Shown: positions 34,049 to 47,148, counted from the first letter of the stretch. The stretch is 64,000 nucleotides of DNA from Cryptomeria japonica (GCF_030272615.1 NC_081415.1:103470796-103534795), one strand, 5' to 3'. The notes: generated from the sequence alone by a model not told the origin. Made by a program: numbers and translations.

Positions 34049-34578
34049 TGTTAGAATATTTAATCTTTACTTGACTTAGTTTTATTTGTATTTTGTTTAG
34101 GATATTCCTTCGGAATTCCTACATGTAATTTGTCCTTTAGTACATGTGTGAGGACAAGCCATTTCTTTTATTTTCCTTTATTAAGGAATATTAGATTTCC
34201 TCCATAAGAGGATGTGGACACATGGCACACACGTTTTATGAATGGTGGCATTCATAGATTTGGGAGTTACTTTGTAACTCCTCTCCTCATCTCTATTTAA
34301 GAGATGTCTCCTCTCTCATTTCTTCTTAATTAAATTATTGTAAAGAGCTTCTTGCTCTCTCTCTCTCTCTCACTCTCTCTCTCATTTTAGGCATTGCCTC
34401 ATTCATAATATCACAAGGGGTTTTTCTTTGCTTTTCCCCTTTCAAAATTTCTTGTGCCTCCTTCTTCACATTTGGGTGATTGCTCCAAGGTTTTTTGCAT
34501 TTCTATTGGTAACATTTACTTCCTCAATAAACTTACTTGGATTTTATTATTCTTTCCTTTCTCTTGTATTTCCTTTCA
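34049..34578 (+). repeat. 3' LTR of copia element 1
   Basis: The 530-bp unit begins TGTTAGAATATTTAATC and ends TTTCCTTTCA. It lacks the 355-bp duplication and (CA)n tract of the 5' LTR. The target duplication TATAA follows at 34579-34583. Confidence 0.95.
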
Positions 34579-34583
34579 TATAA

Positions 34584-35890
34584 GAACAATGATTTGGAAA
34601 CATTAGGATGAAACCATCAAATTAAATTACATGAATAGAAAAACAATTATAATGAGCTATGCACCAAACACCTTTGTGTATAAGAAACTATACAAATAGA
34701 ATAGATTGACATATACATATCCATGATTAATTAGATAAAAATATGGAATACCCAAATTCAGCCATCTGCATGTACACATTAAATGAATATTGAAACTTAT
34801 TCCACTAGAGGTAAATTAAGATATCGAAATGCTTAAGAAATTTATAATACATATAGACATACATGATCACTATGCAACAAATTCCTATAAATAAAGTGGA
34901 CCCTATTATGATAAGAGAACCTACTTGTATATATATTCCTTTGCAACAACATGTGTTGTATACTAGAATATGACCAAGTCATCAAGACAAATCCAAGAGT
35001 GATAAACACAAACAAATTGAATGCAAAACTTAAGTAAATACTCCAAAAAGTGACAAATAACCACACAAAAAACAAACAAAATGTACCCAAGGGCATCAAC
35101 TAAAGACAAGTATATTTTTTAAAAAGCATAAAATTGAATTTGACACGATGCCCCATAATTTGAAAGAATTGAGGCATGTTGTGAAGGTCATAAGGGACGC
35201 CCCCTCTAAAAACATAAGCTATATTCCTATACAAAATGCATAATATGAACAACTTTGAAATCAAATGGTCAAAAGTAACCAAACCAAAGTATTTGATGGA
35301 ATGGATTATTACCCAAACCATTTTGGTACAATTTTTTTTATGAAATTTATTCACTACTTCAGCCACCTCTTTTGTGTTCAAGAATTTGAAGTAAATACCT
35401 TCATGTTTCCTCCTCTATAAAGCGCTTGAATTCATCTTGAATTTGGACCATTTAATTAGAAAAATTTTACAACAGTCTCATCCACTTCCTTCTTCTTTCT
35501 CGAATTCATTTTCCATTAACATACTTGCATTACAACACAATATCACATAATTTGCTACATACTATCTAATTTTGTTTTAACCAATTTCACCTAAACATTA
35601 TTTATCTATCACAAAGTATCATGTTTAACCATCATGAAGATGAGAGCTCATAAACAATATTTCTCTTTCATCATCCACTTTTTTGAGTGAGAATAACTAC
35701 AAGTAGAAGAATATACATAAAAGCATTGCAATTAATCTAGGATGTTCCACATAGACAAATACACATTTTTTTTTAAATATATTTGAAAGCACTTAGATTT
35801 TGAAGTACATTCTATCTTTATGTTGAGAAAAATTTACAATCACACATAGGGGTTAAATGAACAACATACATCCTTTTTTGGCTTGCAATA
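34584..35890. other. Spacer without recognised genes
   Basis: The AT-rich sequence has only short ORFs without family features. I see no gene, RNA gene or classified repeat. Confidence 0.6.
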
Positions 35891-37879
35891 TGTGTTGTCA
35901 TTGATGTCAACATGATGTCTGACAATGTATGTTGTCCTTGATTTTTATGGTCATTGATGATATGATGATTGGTTGAGTAGACCACTATTGCAATGGTTGA
36001 GGAAGTGTTTGTTGGTAGTAGTTGTCTGATTGATATGTGTGACTTTATGTATGGTTGAATAGATTATTAAAGTTGTAATGATAATATTGAATTGGTTATT
36101 GTTTATTAGTTGTTGTCATTGATCTGTATGACTGAGGTTGATGCGAAGTACATATGGATATTGGTTATAGATGGTTTGTGGATGTTCACCTCCTTGGTGT
36201 TTGATGTCTATGCTTGGTTGTATTGAGACTACTGATAATGATGGCAATGATGACATGCTAATGGGTTGAGATATTAAGATGAGGATCAAATGCATGATAA
36301 TATAATGAATATGGTGTAGTAAGTGAGAAACTGATGTTTTTGAGATAGTTTGGTCCCTAGAAGCTCGATGGAGAAAGTTGGTATAAGAAGTATCTATTGA
36401 TGTGTGCCCAAAAGAATGCTTTACATCCCTACACATTTGTAAATATGGTTTTGTGGAATTGGATATAATGTTTATGTTCCGTGGACATTACACTCATATC
36501 TTTCCAGGTCCTTGGTGATGTAGTTCATATGGTTAGTGATTGTTGCTGGCTGACAAGCGGGTTTTTTATCAAAATTGGTCTGAGAAAAGCTTGGCATTTC
36601 TCTACATTGATTCTTCTGGTGTTGTGGCTTGGCATACATGTTTACAATATTTCTATTGTGGCTTGAGATGATTTTGTGGTCTGCAAGTAATGCTATTATG
36701 TTTTGTGCTTGACTAGCTTTATGAAATGAAGTGATTAGTATCAATTATGTTGTGTTATTATGAGCTTGATATGAAGTGAAGGAATGATTTAAAAATGTTG
36801 TTGGATGTTCATGGAACATCCTAGTGTGCTCCACATAATGATAAAATCTCTTTTTGATGTTGCATGGTGATTTGAATCTATGTTTCAGGGTAACTACTTT
36901 GGTTCAACTAACTAGTGTTGTTCCTTAGCATGTGGTGAACCCTTGGATGTCTTCGCTTGCTTAGAATTTTGTGTTGTCTTGACTTTAGGTCCTACCTTGG
37001 TGTGTGGGGATCTACATTGGATTTTTTCATCTAGAAGATATACATTTTGGGCTGACTTTTGGCATGTTTTTGGTGAATCTGCACATTACCTTCTTGTCAA
37101 CCTTTGGAGGATGATTGACAATGTATGATTTATTAGGTGACGTACTTGGAAATAAGTTTTTAAGATTTTTAGGTCCTTTCTATCTCCTAGATTGAACTTT
37201 GTTCACCACGATTATGTTTTGGTGGCTGGTTTGATAGGACCTATGCTTTTCCTTTGCTCTGGCCAACCTAATTGATGTTTTCAATAAAGAAGACAATATG
37301 TATAGAAGATCAAATTGATGTTGAAGGTATGAGTGTGTGAGTGTAGATGTGAATGTCTATCAATATGTGTGTTGTGCCTACATGATTATATTATTCAAAG
37401 AAGTCGGGTGTGACAAAGTCAATGTGCAGTGATTGTTGTGAAGTTGGTCGCTTGAGATAGAGATTCAAGGAAAACTTCATGTTTGGAGATTTTCAAATGT
37501 AGTACTACTGCAAGTATACTTGTTGTTGATTCATATATTCATTATATCCTTCTCTGGAGAAGTGATCTTCATATTGCAAGCTTTTTATCTTTCCTTAGGG
37601 TTGTATGCTTTAGCTTGCAAGTCCTTCACAAAGTAGTGTGCTTCCTTGGTAGTGAGCCTAAAAATATATTGTAATCATTTCATATGTTGTGAGTTGACTC
37701 TCACCATGGTTTTTTTCGTGTTTGGGTTTTCCACATAAATTTGGTGTTCTCTTGTGCATGGTATTTCATTGTTGCTGATGAGAATAAGGTTAAAGAGTTT
37801 ATGGATTAAGTAATAAAGTTTAAGTATTAGATTTGAATTGATCCACCCCCTCCCTCTCTGTCATAAGGTGTGTTCAACA
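35891..37879 (+). repeat. 5' LTR of copia element 2 (~2 kb)
   Basis: It starts TGTGTTGTCATTGATGTCAA and ends GTGTGTTCAACA just before the PBS. Its last ~350 bp resemble 18370-18716 (GGGTTTTCCACATAAATTTGG, GTTGCTGA, a C-rich run, TTCAACA). The left border could be two bases further right. Confidence 0.75.
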
Positions 37880-37881
37880 AT

Positions 37882-37893
37882 TGGTACAAAGCC
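37882..37893 (+). other. Primer-binding site of copia element 2
   Basis: TGGTACAAAGCC, two to three bases after the LTR, is a mutated form of the initiator Met-tRNA site TGGTATCAGAGC. Confidence 0.85.
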
Positions 37894-37944
37894 AAGTTCC
37901 TCTAGAAGAATCTTAACCACTTGAGACAGATCCAAGATTGCATA

Positions 37945-38930
37945 AGATGGATCCTACAAGATTCCCAAGTTTGACAAAACAAACTACTCCTTCTGGAACA
38001 TGAGAATGGAATCATATTTTAACTATATGACATATGGAATTTGGAACTCTCTTGTAGATGGTTATACTTCTCCCTCTACACCTCCTGCTACTTCATATGA
38101 AGTTAGAATGCATGAGAAAAATTGAAAGGAAAGGAATGCAATCATAAGTGGATTGTTTGAAACCTAACTCTTGAAGGTGATGGACTGCAAATTTGCCAAA
38201 GAAGCGTAGGAGAATCTCATCAACATATATGAAGGAGACATGGAGATAAAGCAAATGAAGTTGCAAAATCTCAAAAGTAAATTTTAGAGTCTAAGGATAT
38301 ATAAAGATGAGAATATTGATAGTTACATGCACTGGGTAATTGAAGTGGTCAGTGAGATCAGAGGAGTTGGTGGAAAATTGGAAGAAGATGAGGTTGTAAA
38401 GAAGGTACTCAGAACCTTGCCTAAACCATTTATTTCTAAGGTGTATGTTATTGAGGCAATTAAGGATTTAGACATTTATACAATGGATCAACTATATGGA
38501 GCACTTATTGCCTTTGAGATAAGATGTGTTGAGTTGGACAATTCCAAGAAGGAAGTTTCATTCAAATCTAATAAGAAAGTGGAAGACAAAGTTGGTTCAG
38601 ATGATGTAGAAGCAAGCTTTGTAAGAAGATTGAGAAAAGACATTAAAAAGTATAAAGGTAAGTTACCTTTCAAATGTGTAAGAAGATTGAGAAAAGACAA
38701 CAACAAGTATAAAGGTAAGTTACATTTCAAATGCTTTAGTTGTGGAAGAATTGGTAACTGTGAATCTAGGTGTACATTCAAAGAAGATGACATTAGGAAA
38801 GGAGATGATGAAAGAGAATGAGATAGATATAAAAGAAGTTTATAATCCAAAAAAGTAGATACTCGTCTGAATAAGAAGACTGTGATGACTTAAATGATGA
38901 AACAATGTTTATGACTATAGAGAATGATAA
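37945..38930 (+). pseudogene. copia element 2 gag
   Basis: It encodes FDKTNYSFWNMRMESYF (UBN2/gag start), DIYTMDQLYGAL and a Lys-rich linker before the zinc knuckle CFSCGRIGNCESRC, where the usual His is Asn. Several stops break the first 120 codons; the ORF 38327-38821 is the longest open piece. A 57-bp (19-codon) tandem duplication lies at 38621-38734, just before the knuckle. Confidence 0.85.
38621..38734 (+). repeat. 57-bp in-frame tandem duplication in gag
   Basis: Units 38621-38677 and 38678-38734 encode VRRLRKDIKKYKGKLPFKC and VRRLRKDNNKYKGKLHFKC. The second copy leads into the zinc knuckle. Confidence 0.92.
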
Positions 38931-39747
38931 TGTTAGAAAATATTAAAAATCCAGTAGCCTATTTGATAGTAAATGTATACGGTGAAATTGGAAGACTAAA
39001 CCATTGTAAAACCAAACAAAGATCCAACCACATAAAACCCTAGTTCTACAATAAAATCCACCATACACTATTGAAGAACCTAAAAACATGCAAAACATAA
39101 AACATCAAAATATTATACCATTTCCATTCTCATTAGGGTTTGATCTCCATTGTTTCTTATCTTTATTGATCTTGCTTGATATGGTTGCTCTCAGATTTTG
39201 TGTGCACAAGAGCTCAACAAAGAACTGATTGCACGGTTATATAGTTGCTTAAGTGATTGATCACTATAAAGGTTCACATGATCATTATGATTCACATTAG
39301 GATTATGGATTAGGCAAGGATGAAAGGATCCTCTTTTACATCAGATACCCTACAAATGGAGGGATAAGATTAAGAGGTGGAGGGATAAATGGTCAGCTAG
39401 GATTAAAGAGTAGGTATAGAAAATGAGAAAATATTAGGGATGTGGTTAAAGGCGAATTAAGAGTGTCATGGGGGGAACAAGATAATGAATTAATTAAAAA
39501 AATAAAGATTTATTTAATTAATAGAAGAGGCGAGACCAATTAAATAAATAAAATATTAATTCAATTTAGGGAAATGATCATTTAAATAAATAAAAAAATA
39601 TTTTTTTAAATAGGGAAAGGCTAGAAGAGGATCACTAAATTAATTAAATAAATAAATAACTATTCAATTAATAGAAGTCTTAGGATAAAATAATTAAATA
39701 AATAAAATAGTTCTTTAATTAGGCTGGGACAATTTTAGGTGTCTACA
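38931..39747 (-). mobile_element. Gypsy-type LTR inserted in copia element 2 (solo LTR, minus strand)
   Basis: On the minus strand it starts TGTAGACACCTAAAATTGTCC, like the LTR at 60146-60929, with shared phrases TTGATCTTGCTTGATATGG and CACAAGAGCTCAACAAAGAA. The conserved LTR part is 38974-39747 (774 bp); 38931-38973 may be an extension. On both sides the copia sequence is adjacent: IEND before and NNSERSLIVWIAL after, with a shared ATAA at the borders that may be a 4-bp target duplication. No internal region is present, which suggests a solo LTR. Confidence 0.8.
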
Positions 39748-42584
39748 ATAACAATAGTGAGAGATCCTTGATTGTGTGGATTGCTCTTCATGCAAAAGAA
39801 GAACCTAATGTTTGGGTTATTGATAGTGGTTGCTCTAATCACATGATTGGTCACAAAATAAAGTTTTATCAATCTTGAGAAATGGAATAGTGGATTATTC
39901 AAGTTTGGTGGTGAAGAGGGTTCTCAATTCTTTGGTAAGGGAACCATAACTATTGATTGAAAGAGCAAAACAAAGGACATTATCTATGTAAAGGGTTTAA
40001 GATATAATCTTCTTAGTGTCAATTAGATGTACAAAAAGGGCTATAGGCTTACATTTCATGAGAATGGATGTGAAATTAGAAAAGGGGGCTTTGGAAGATT
40101 AATTGCAGAAGGAACAAGGATTGGTGGAAATATCTACCACCTAAAATAATATCAATGAGGAAGTTATCTAATTGCTCAGAGCAGTGAATGTTGATTGTGG
40201 CATAAAATAATGGGACACATAAACTTTGATAACATTGTAAATATCAACATTACAAATATGGTAAGAGATATGTCCAAGATTGTCAAAACTACTAATGTCG
40301 TATGTAGTCTTAAATGGGGAGGCAGACAAAGACAATGTTCAAGAGAAAATATTTTTTTCTTCAAAACCCTTGGAGTTGATACACACCAATCTATGCAGAC
40401 CTACCGAAACAAGAGGACTACATGATGAAAGCTAATATATGATACTTCTTGATGATTAATCTGGAATGACATTGGTTACTTTCTTAACATAAAAATTCAA
40501 AGCACTAGATAAGTTTAAGATCTTTAAATCATTAGTTGAGAATGAAATGGACATGAAGATCAAATGTTTGAGGTTTGATAGAGGAGGCAAGTTTACATCA
40601 AATTAGTTTAATAAGTTTTGTGAGGATCGTAGTATTACAAGACATATGTTTGCCCCTAGAAGCCCTCAACAAAATGGGGTAGTAGGAAGAAAGAAAAGAA
40701 TAGTTCAAGAAATGGCTAGAATAATGTTAAAGGATGCTAACCTATCAGATGTTTACTAGAGAGAGGTTGTGCTACTGCTAGTTATATTCTTAATAGAGTG
40801 CAAGTCAAAAAAGGCTATTTAAAGAAACCCTATGAGTTGTGGCATGGAAGGATGACCACTATCAAGTGCTTTAGAAACTTTGGGAGCAAGCCTATATTAA
40901 AAGAGATGAAGAGGATCTTGGAAAGTTTGACTTAAGATTTGATAAAGGAATCTTCCTAAGATATTCAACAAGAAGCAAGGCCTATGGATGCTACAATGTA
41001 AGGCTCAAGAAAATAGTTGAACACTCAAATGTCAGAGTGGATGAACAATGGGACCAAACCATTGAAGAACCTATGGATTACAAAATAGGAAGTGCTACCT
41101 GCACTACAAAAGAAGAAAAGGAAATTGAGGAAAAAATATGATACGACTAGGCTCCTAAAGCTTTGACAAATTATGTTCAAGGGGATCACTCTAAAGAATA
41201 GATCATTGATGATAAGAATGAAGGTATTCAAACTAAAATAAAACTTTCCAAGACAAGTGAACAAGTGACTATTTGTCTTTTGTCAAAAGTTGAGCACAAG
41301 ACCTTTTTTGATGCAAGAAAGGATGAAGAATGGATAAAGGCTAAGAAAGAAGAACTTTCCCAAATTGAGAAAAATTAGACATGGCAACTTGTTCCCAGGC
41401 CTACCGAAAATGATGTTATAGAAACCAAGTGGTTATTCTAGAACAAATTGAATGAAGAACGAGAAGTAACAAGAAACAATGCAAGATTGGTATGTACAAG
41501 ATATTCTTAGGTTTTAGAAGGTATTGTTTTTTAGGCGAGTTTTTCTCTAGTGGCTAGAATGGAGGCAATTAGAATATTTTGAGCCTTTTCTACTCACAAG
41601 GATTTCAAGGTGTATCAGATGGATGCCAAGTCAACCTTCCTAAATGGGGAACTAGAAGAAAAACTTTATATAGAGCAACCTAGTGGTTTTCAGTTGACAA
41701 AATATTTCTACATGGTATGTAGATTGAAAATAGGCATTATATGATCTCAAGAAAGCCCCCAGGGATTGGTATGCAAGATAGGATAAGTATCTACTACAAC
41801 AAGGCTTCAAGAAAGATTATACAATATTAATCCCTATTTTAAATTTAGAATGATAAACTATTGATAGTAATTGTATATGTTGATGATATTATCTTTGGAT
41901 GAGATGAAAAGATATGTAAGAAGTTTGCAGAGGAAATGTAAAAGGAATTTGAGATGTCAATTATTGGTTTTCAATTTTCTCATTTAGATAAGGTATTTTT
42001 ATCTCTCAAGCCAAATATGTTAAGGAGATGTTGAAAAGGTTTGGTATGGAGAATGTTAAACCAATAAGTACCCCATGGCTATTGGTTGTCACCTGAGAAA
42101 GGATGACGAATCTTTGGAAGTTGATCAAAATTGATATAAGTCTATGATTGGTAGATTGTTATACTTAATTTCTTCTAGACCTAATATTATGCATGCAATA
42201 TGTATGCTTACAAGATATCAATCTCACCCTAAGAAATCACATGATAAAGTTATTAAAAGAATATTCAGATACATGAAGGGAACTCAAGATTATGGTCTAT
42301 GGTACAAAATGGGTAATGATTTATCTCTAAAAGCATATACTAATGTTGATTGGGTTGGCTATACAGATGATAGAAAAATTACCAATGGAAGTACATTTTT
42401 ATTGGGAGGTAGCTTGGTTTCCTAGTTCAGCAAGAAAACAGATCTAGTTTCCCTATCCACTGCAGAAGCAAAATATATTGTTGGAGTAGCTTGCTACACT
42501 TACGTGATGTGGATGAACCATATATTGAAAGATGTTAAGGTAACTTGTGATGAACCTATTCCTATCATGTGTGATCATACCAGT
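39748..42584 (+). pseudogene. copia element 2 pol (protease to RNase H)
   Basis: Fragments in order are protease VIDSGCSNHM (about 39815), GAG-pre-integrase LWHKIMGHINFDNI, integrase (LRFDRGGKF and APRSPQQNGVVGRKKRIVQE, with Gly where the catalytic Glu is expected), RT (KVYQMDAKSTFLNGELEE, DDIIFG) and RNase H (SMIGRLLYLISSRPNIMHAI, AYTNVDWVGYTDDRKITNGS, STAEAKY, IMCDHTS). Stops and frameshifts occur throughout. It ends abruptly at the gypsy LTR. Confidence 0.9.
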
Positions 42585-44458
42585 TGTAGACACATAAATC
42601 TGTCCACTAAATTAAATAAATATTTAATATTTATTTAATATGCTAATATTCCTCTATTAATTAAATTCACATTTAATTAATTCATTCAACCCCCATTCTG
42701 CTATTTTATTTATTTTATTTTTTTTGTTCGGTAAAAGGCCTAAGCCATATTTTATTAATAAATTTTATTACAATCTCTGCTTAGTGCGGGTGCCGGTAGG
42801 AAAGAGCGGACAGGAGAAAACCTTCGGCCTTGCCTGGGACCATAGGTCCAGTTAGTGACTACTAACTTTTAATGATTTACATATAATCTTTTACAAATTA
42901 TGCATTCTGGCTGATCAAAAGCCCTTCATAGGTAGCATCCTAGTTCACTGTTGCCATCTTTTACAAATTATGCATTCTAGCTGATCAAAATTCCCTTCAT
43001 AGGTATCATCCTAGTTCACTGTTACATCCTAGTTCACTTCTGCCAAATTTCCTAGTTCACTGTTGTCATATTTGTCATCTTCTGATAACCCCCATTCTGC
43101 TATTAAATAAATTACATAAAGTTATTTAAGTTAAAAATCCCTATCTATAACCCACTTATTAAATAAATTTAATTTATTTAATTTCCCTCATCCCTCTCAT
43201 TTCAATAAATCAACATTTATTTAAAAACACAAATCAAATTCCCCTTTTAAATAAATCAAAATCTATTTAAAAATCTCACCCCACTTGCATTTTCCTACAA
43301 ATGCAAGTTGCACAAATAAATAGATTTTATTTTTAAATAAAATTCTATTTTCTATCACTCACCAAACCCACTTGCTCACTAACTTTCTTCTAGACTCTTC
43401 TAACCACCTTCTAGACTCTTCTAACCCCTCCTAATTAGCATAATCCCCCTCTCTAAACATTTTCACATTCTCAAACAAATGTCACTTCTAAAAAATACCT
43501 CAAAGTCTTTGAAATGCATTAAAGGCCTTATGTCCTCAACAAGTTAACCCTCAAAGTCTTCCAAACCATTTAAGACTCTCACATGACCATTAATGGTTAA
43601 CTCAACTCACCCACATGGTTAGAGGTTTTCCCTCTAGCTCAACCCTCATTTAACTCATGCGTCTCTTCAAGCATTTATTGCTTTGACCATGGTTATCCCC
43701 ATTAAATCTTGCACAAGAGTTTATCCATTGGATAAAAGCATTACCCTTGGATAAAAGCTTTATCCACTAACTCAAGCCTAACCAAACCCTCCTAAGGTAA
43801 CCTTCATGTCATCTCAAGAATTTAATGCTTCTTCCCTCTCCTCTCAAGCCATCTCATGTTGACACTTGTCATCATGGGATTGGGTTGAAAGCCATCACAT
43901 GGATCACAAACCTTTCAATCCTGGCCCTTGTTAAGATTACTCAATCTTGACCATCCATTTCTCTATTTTCCCTATAAATAGAGCCCATTCCTTCTTCAAA
44001 AGAGAGAATCAAGTCTTTTGTGCATCAAACCTATACTCATTGTAGAGAGCATTTGAAAGCATTTTACATTGTTATTATACTAAGATTCACATAGACTAAT
44101 TAGGTGCTTTCTCATAGTAAATCATTTACACTTGTATAAGCATTTGTTTTCATTTTAACAACCATCTTGAATCTTCATAAGGCATCCATGGATAGTGCTA
44201 AAAGTTGAGAGCTACACTCATGTGGGACTTGGAGAGGAGAGGAACAAGGGAGGAATAGCTATGAGCATTTTGGGGAGAATCTTGGGGGGTTTTCTTTCCC
44301 TTTTTCATTTATGTACATGCTCTTTATTGTGTGCTTTATATCTCTCTTGATATGCATCTTAAGGTTTTTAAGTTCATTTGTATTTTGTTTTGGTTGTGAC
44401 TAATCTACTAATATTTGAACTTGTGTTTTGTGCCTTGTGCCCCTTTTGCATTGCATCA
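42585..44458 (+). repeat. 5' LTR of gypsy element A
   Basis: It begins TGTAGACACATAAATCTGTCC and ends near TTGCATTGCATCA. Without the LINE fragment at 42706-43086 it is about 1.47 kb, close to the 1437-bp LTR of element B, to which it is related in reverse (e.g. CTAGACTCTTCTAA, GCATTAAAGGCC). Confidence 0.8.
42706..43086 (-). mobile_element. 5'-truncated LINE 3' end inserted in the gypsy LTR
   Basis: It is flanked by an exact 18-bp target duplication, AACCCCCATTCTGCTATT (42688-42705 and 43087-43104). A T-rich tail at its left edge is the reversed poly(A). The block ATATTTTATTAATAAATTTTA just inside resembles the 3' end of the full LINE at 25036. A 70-bp unit (ATCTTTTACAAATTATGCATT ... CATCCTAGTTCACTGTT) is repeated in tandem at about 42888-43022. 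Confidence 0.85.
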
Positions 44459-47148
44459 TTTGGTGAACCCAACGTGAATCAAACACGCAACCTTCTAATC
44501 CTGATTCTGACTTTGTTTTTATGATTTTCTTGAATGTTCACAACAGGTTGCACTTTAGTGCCTTTGTTCTGGTTTGACGCCTTTGTCAAAGAGTTTTAGT
44601 GCTTTTGTGTATTAATCAATGTTGTTGTAATGATCTAGCGCTTTTGATCCCTCTGTCTGTCAGTTTTTAACTATGTTTAGCATTTTAATATAGCACTTTT
44701 GTCAATAGTTTGGCGCTATTGTTAATAGTGTTGCGCTTTTGTGAGTACTTTGGCACTGTTGTCCAAAGTAGCGCTTTTGGTCTCACAAAGTAGTGCTTTT
44801 GTTCCAGAGAGTTCAAAATTGTAACCAAAAGATTGAATTTAGGCTTGTGGAAGCCCCCATAAGATTTTGAATTTTACTAACTTCTTTATTTGTAGGTTTT
44901 TAATGATTTCTTGCACGGTGGAGGAGTTTAATGTAGGATTTTGATTTCGTTTTAACTTCTTTTCTAAAATTGGTTAAAAAGAATTCATGTTTCCTCTTTT
45001 TCGATAAAAAGAACCTCACATTTTAGTTTTTGGTGTTTAAAACAAATCAAAACTTGTCTTTTGGGCTTAAAAAGAACATCATTTGCAAGAGCTAAAATTT
45101 ACAACAACTTTAACATTTCCTTTTGCAAATTCACACTTCAAATTTGGGCTATAAAAAGAACAATCAACTTGTCCATTTTACTTACAAAAGCGATTTACTT
45201 TCAAGCAAACGTACTTTCATTTTGTTGACCAGGATTTCACTTTCCTAGTTAGAAAACAAATTGCTTTGTGGGATAAAAAGAACACCATGTCTGTTGGAGC
45301 AACACATCCAAGTAGTAAATAGATCACATTGCAATAAAAGGTTAAAAAAAACAAGTGTCTTTTGTGTTTGGAACGCTTGTGCAAATCTGTAGAGTGGTCC
45401 CAGTTCTAACACACACTATCCTCTCCTTTGGCTCTCGTGGTCTTAAGTGTAAGAGAAAAGTGTTAGTAACGCTCTAAATTTTCTATTTTTAAGTGAGGTC
45501 TGCCAAGAGACACATCACTCTTGGGAATGAACTTGCATAGTAAATCCTTCGAGCTGCTATAGAAATCAGGTGAGAGAAAAAGTTGTAGCCTTGGGTGTAG
45601 TTGTTCCTATAGTGTAACTTGCCGAAAGGACATATGGGCCCCACTGTGAGTTACAAGGCTCTTAAGTGAGTCACTACAGAATGAACTTATGTCTAAAGAC
45701 ATCGAACATTACTAGACACCTCTTATTTTAGAAGCCCCCCCGTTGTATTGATTGAGGATATTTGTGAAAAGTTCAGTGCAAGATCATAGATGGTTTGCTA
45801 CCAATATACTCACCATACATATTTCCTTGAGTAGAAACAAGGCTTTTTGAAAGACTAATTGTAGCTTGATGAAAGTGGTGACTCCCCCATCATAGAGATC
45901 ATCTATCTATTATGCTTGTGCAAGATTTAGTATATCACATCCTTACTTGCAACGGCAGGATACATATGGTATGTAGTACCAAAGTCGAAGAAATATCAAG
46001 ATGTGGGCTGAAAATATTGCAACTAGCCATGACCTTAGGGATAAAAAGTGTTTGAGTTGTCTTCGTCTTGTTTCAGACCAATAAAAATTTGGGCCAACTT
46101 TAGGCCTTGGGAACATAAAAACATTTATAAAGGGTCAAAAAGTTCATGATTGGGTTGATTTAGACCCACACCTGTTGTGCCTTTATTGAAAAGGGGCAAG
46201 ATTGTGTACTTGTGTGCTTGCCTTGTTTTCTTGTCAAAGGATTCAAAACAATTGAAACAAAGTATCCATCCAAAAAATATACATCAACATTGATAACAAA
46301 TCTACATCAACAAAGTGAAACAAAGTATCATTTTATATAACCATCACTCATATCTTGAGAAAAAGAAATCTTCATCAAAAGACCAAGTTAAAGAAGAGAC
46401 AACTTGGTTCAAGGGCTCTTATCAAGAAAAGGAAATTTCTCTATATCAATAGACATCTCTTTCTCTCACATAGAGTATTCTTGTATCATATGTGCTTGTA
46501 CCTTCAGGGCAAATCCAACAAATTTGACAAAGAGCCTTTTAGAAATAGAGCTTTCACTCAGTATAGAGCTTTTAGTTATCAAAAGAACAAATGGGGCAAG
46601 ATCAATCCTACTTTCTTTCCTAAAATTTGCATCACATACAACGAAGCTCAAGAGGAACCACCAACCCCTATAAGAGAGGAAGAAATAGAAACCCCCTTCA
46701 AAACAAAAATATTTTATTGAGACACATATCTTATCCACTTTCACATCCAAACATCACAAATTCACTCAACTCTCAACACAAAGAGGTCTTGTCCTTAGTC
46801 CTTTCAGATATTGCTTAAACAAACCAACAAATCATTTTTAGGGTGTCTCTACATCTAGGATCAATCATCCTAAGAGGAATTTCTACACATCTAGATAGGT
46901 TAAAACTAGTTTATGAGTGCATCCTCTCATTACTAGGTAGATTGGATTTTAACACATCTCAAACCTTGCTATACCTCATCACATCAAATTGTTGAAAAAC
47001 ACAAAAAGCAATTCACAAAGAACTCTATTGACATCCAACCTTGAGTATTAGAGATCTATCTTCCACCAAACATTTCAAAAAACTTGTCTTCCATCAACCA
47101 TTTCATTACCACCTCATAGTCATTTTTACAACATCAACTTTCAAAACC
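44459..47148 (+). other. Leader of gypsy element A, with a GCGCTTTTG minisatellite
   Basis: This is non-coding. It opens TTTGGTGAACCCAACGTGAA, where a primer-binding site would lie; the tRNA is not identified. At about 44550-44830, ten or more degenerate copies of a 9-12 bp motif (TAGCGCTTTTGT, TGGCGCTATTG, AGTGCCTTTG) occur at 20-50 bp spacing. A leader of 2.7 kb is long but usual for Tat/Ogre elements. ORFs near 46355-46818 have no recognised domain. Confidence 0.6.

Larger units (their letters stand above)
19494..34578 (+). mobile_element. Complete Ty1/copia LTR retrotransposon, split by a LINE
   Basis: The parts in order are 5' LTR 19494-20419, PBS 20420-20434, leader, one gag-pol frame (21937-25035 and 33055-34041), polypurine tract 34038-34048, and 3' LTR 34049-34578. 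The element is flanked by a perfect 5-bp target duplication TATAA (19489-19493 and 34579-34583). The gap in the frame is an 8-kb LINE with its own target duplication; both halves are in the same frame on either side. The domain order protease-integrase-RT-RNase H is diagnostic of Ty1/copia. The LTRs differ at only about seven positions in the first ~300 bp, so insertion is fairly recent. The copy is inactive: RT is interrupted, the integrase third catalytic residue is replaced, and there is an early stop in gag. Confidence 0.95.
35891..42584 (+). mobile_element. Decayed Ty1/copia element 2, 3' end replaced by a gypsy insertion
   Basis: It has a 5' LTR (35891-37879), a PBS and broken gag-pol, in copia domain order. 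Its RNase H breaks off at 42584, where a Ty3/gypsy LTR begins. An LTR of another family is inserted between gag and protease. Many stops and frameshifts mark it as much older than copia element 1. The 3' LTR is not in the window. Confidence 0.88.

Noticed and set aside
46355-46818. ORFs in the gypsy A leader as a separate gene
   Set aside because: Overlapping frames are equally open, lack domains and have no splice or start support.
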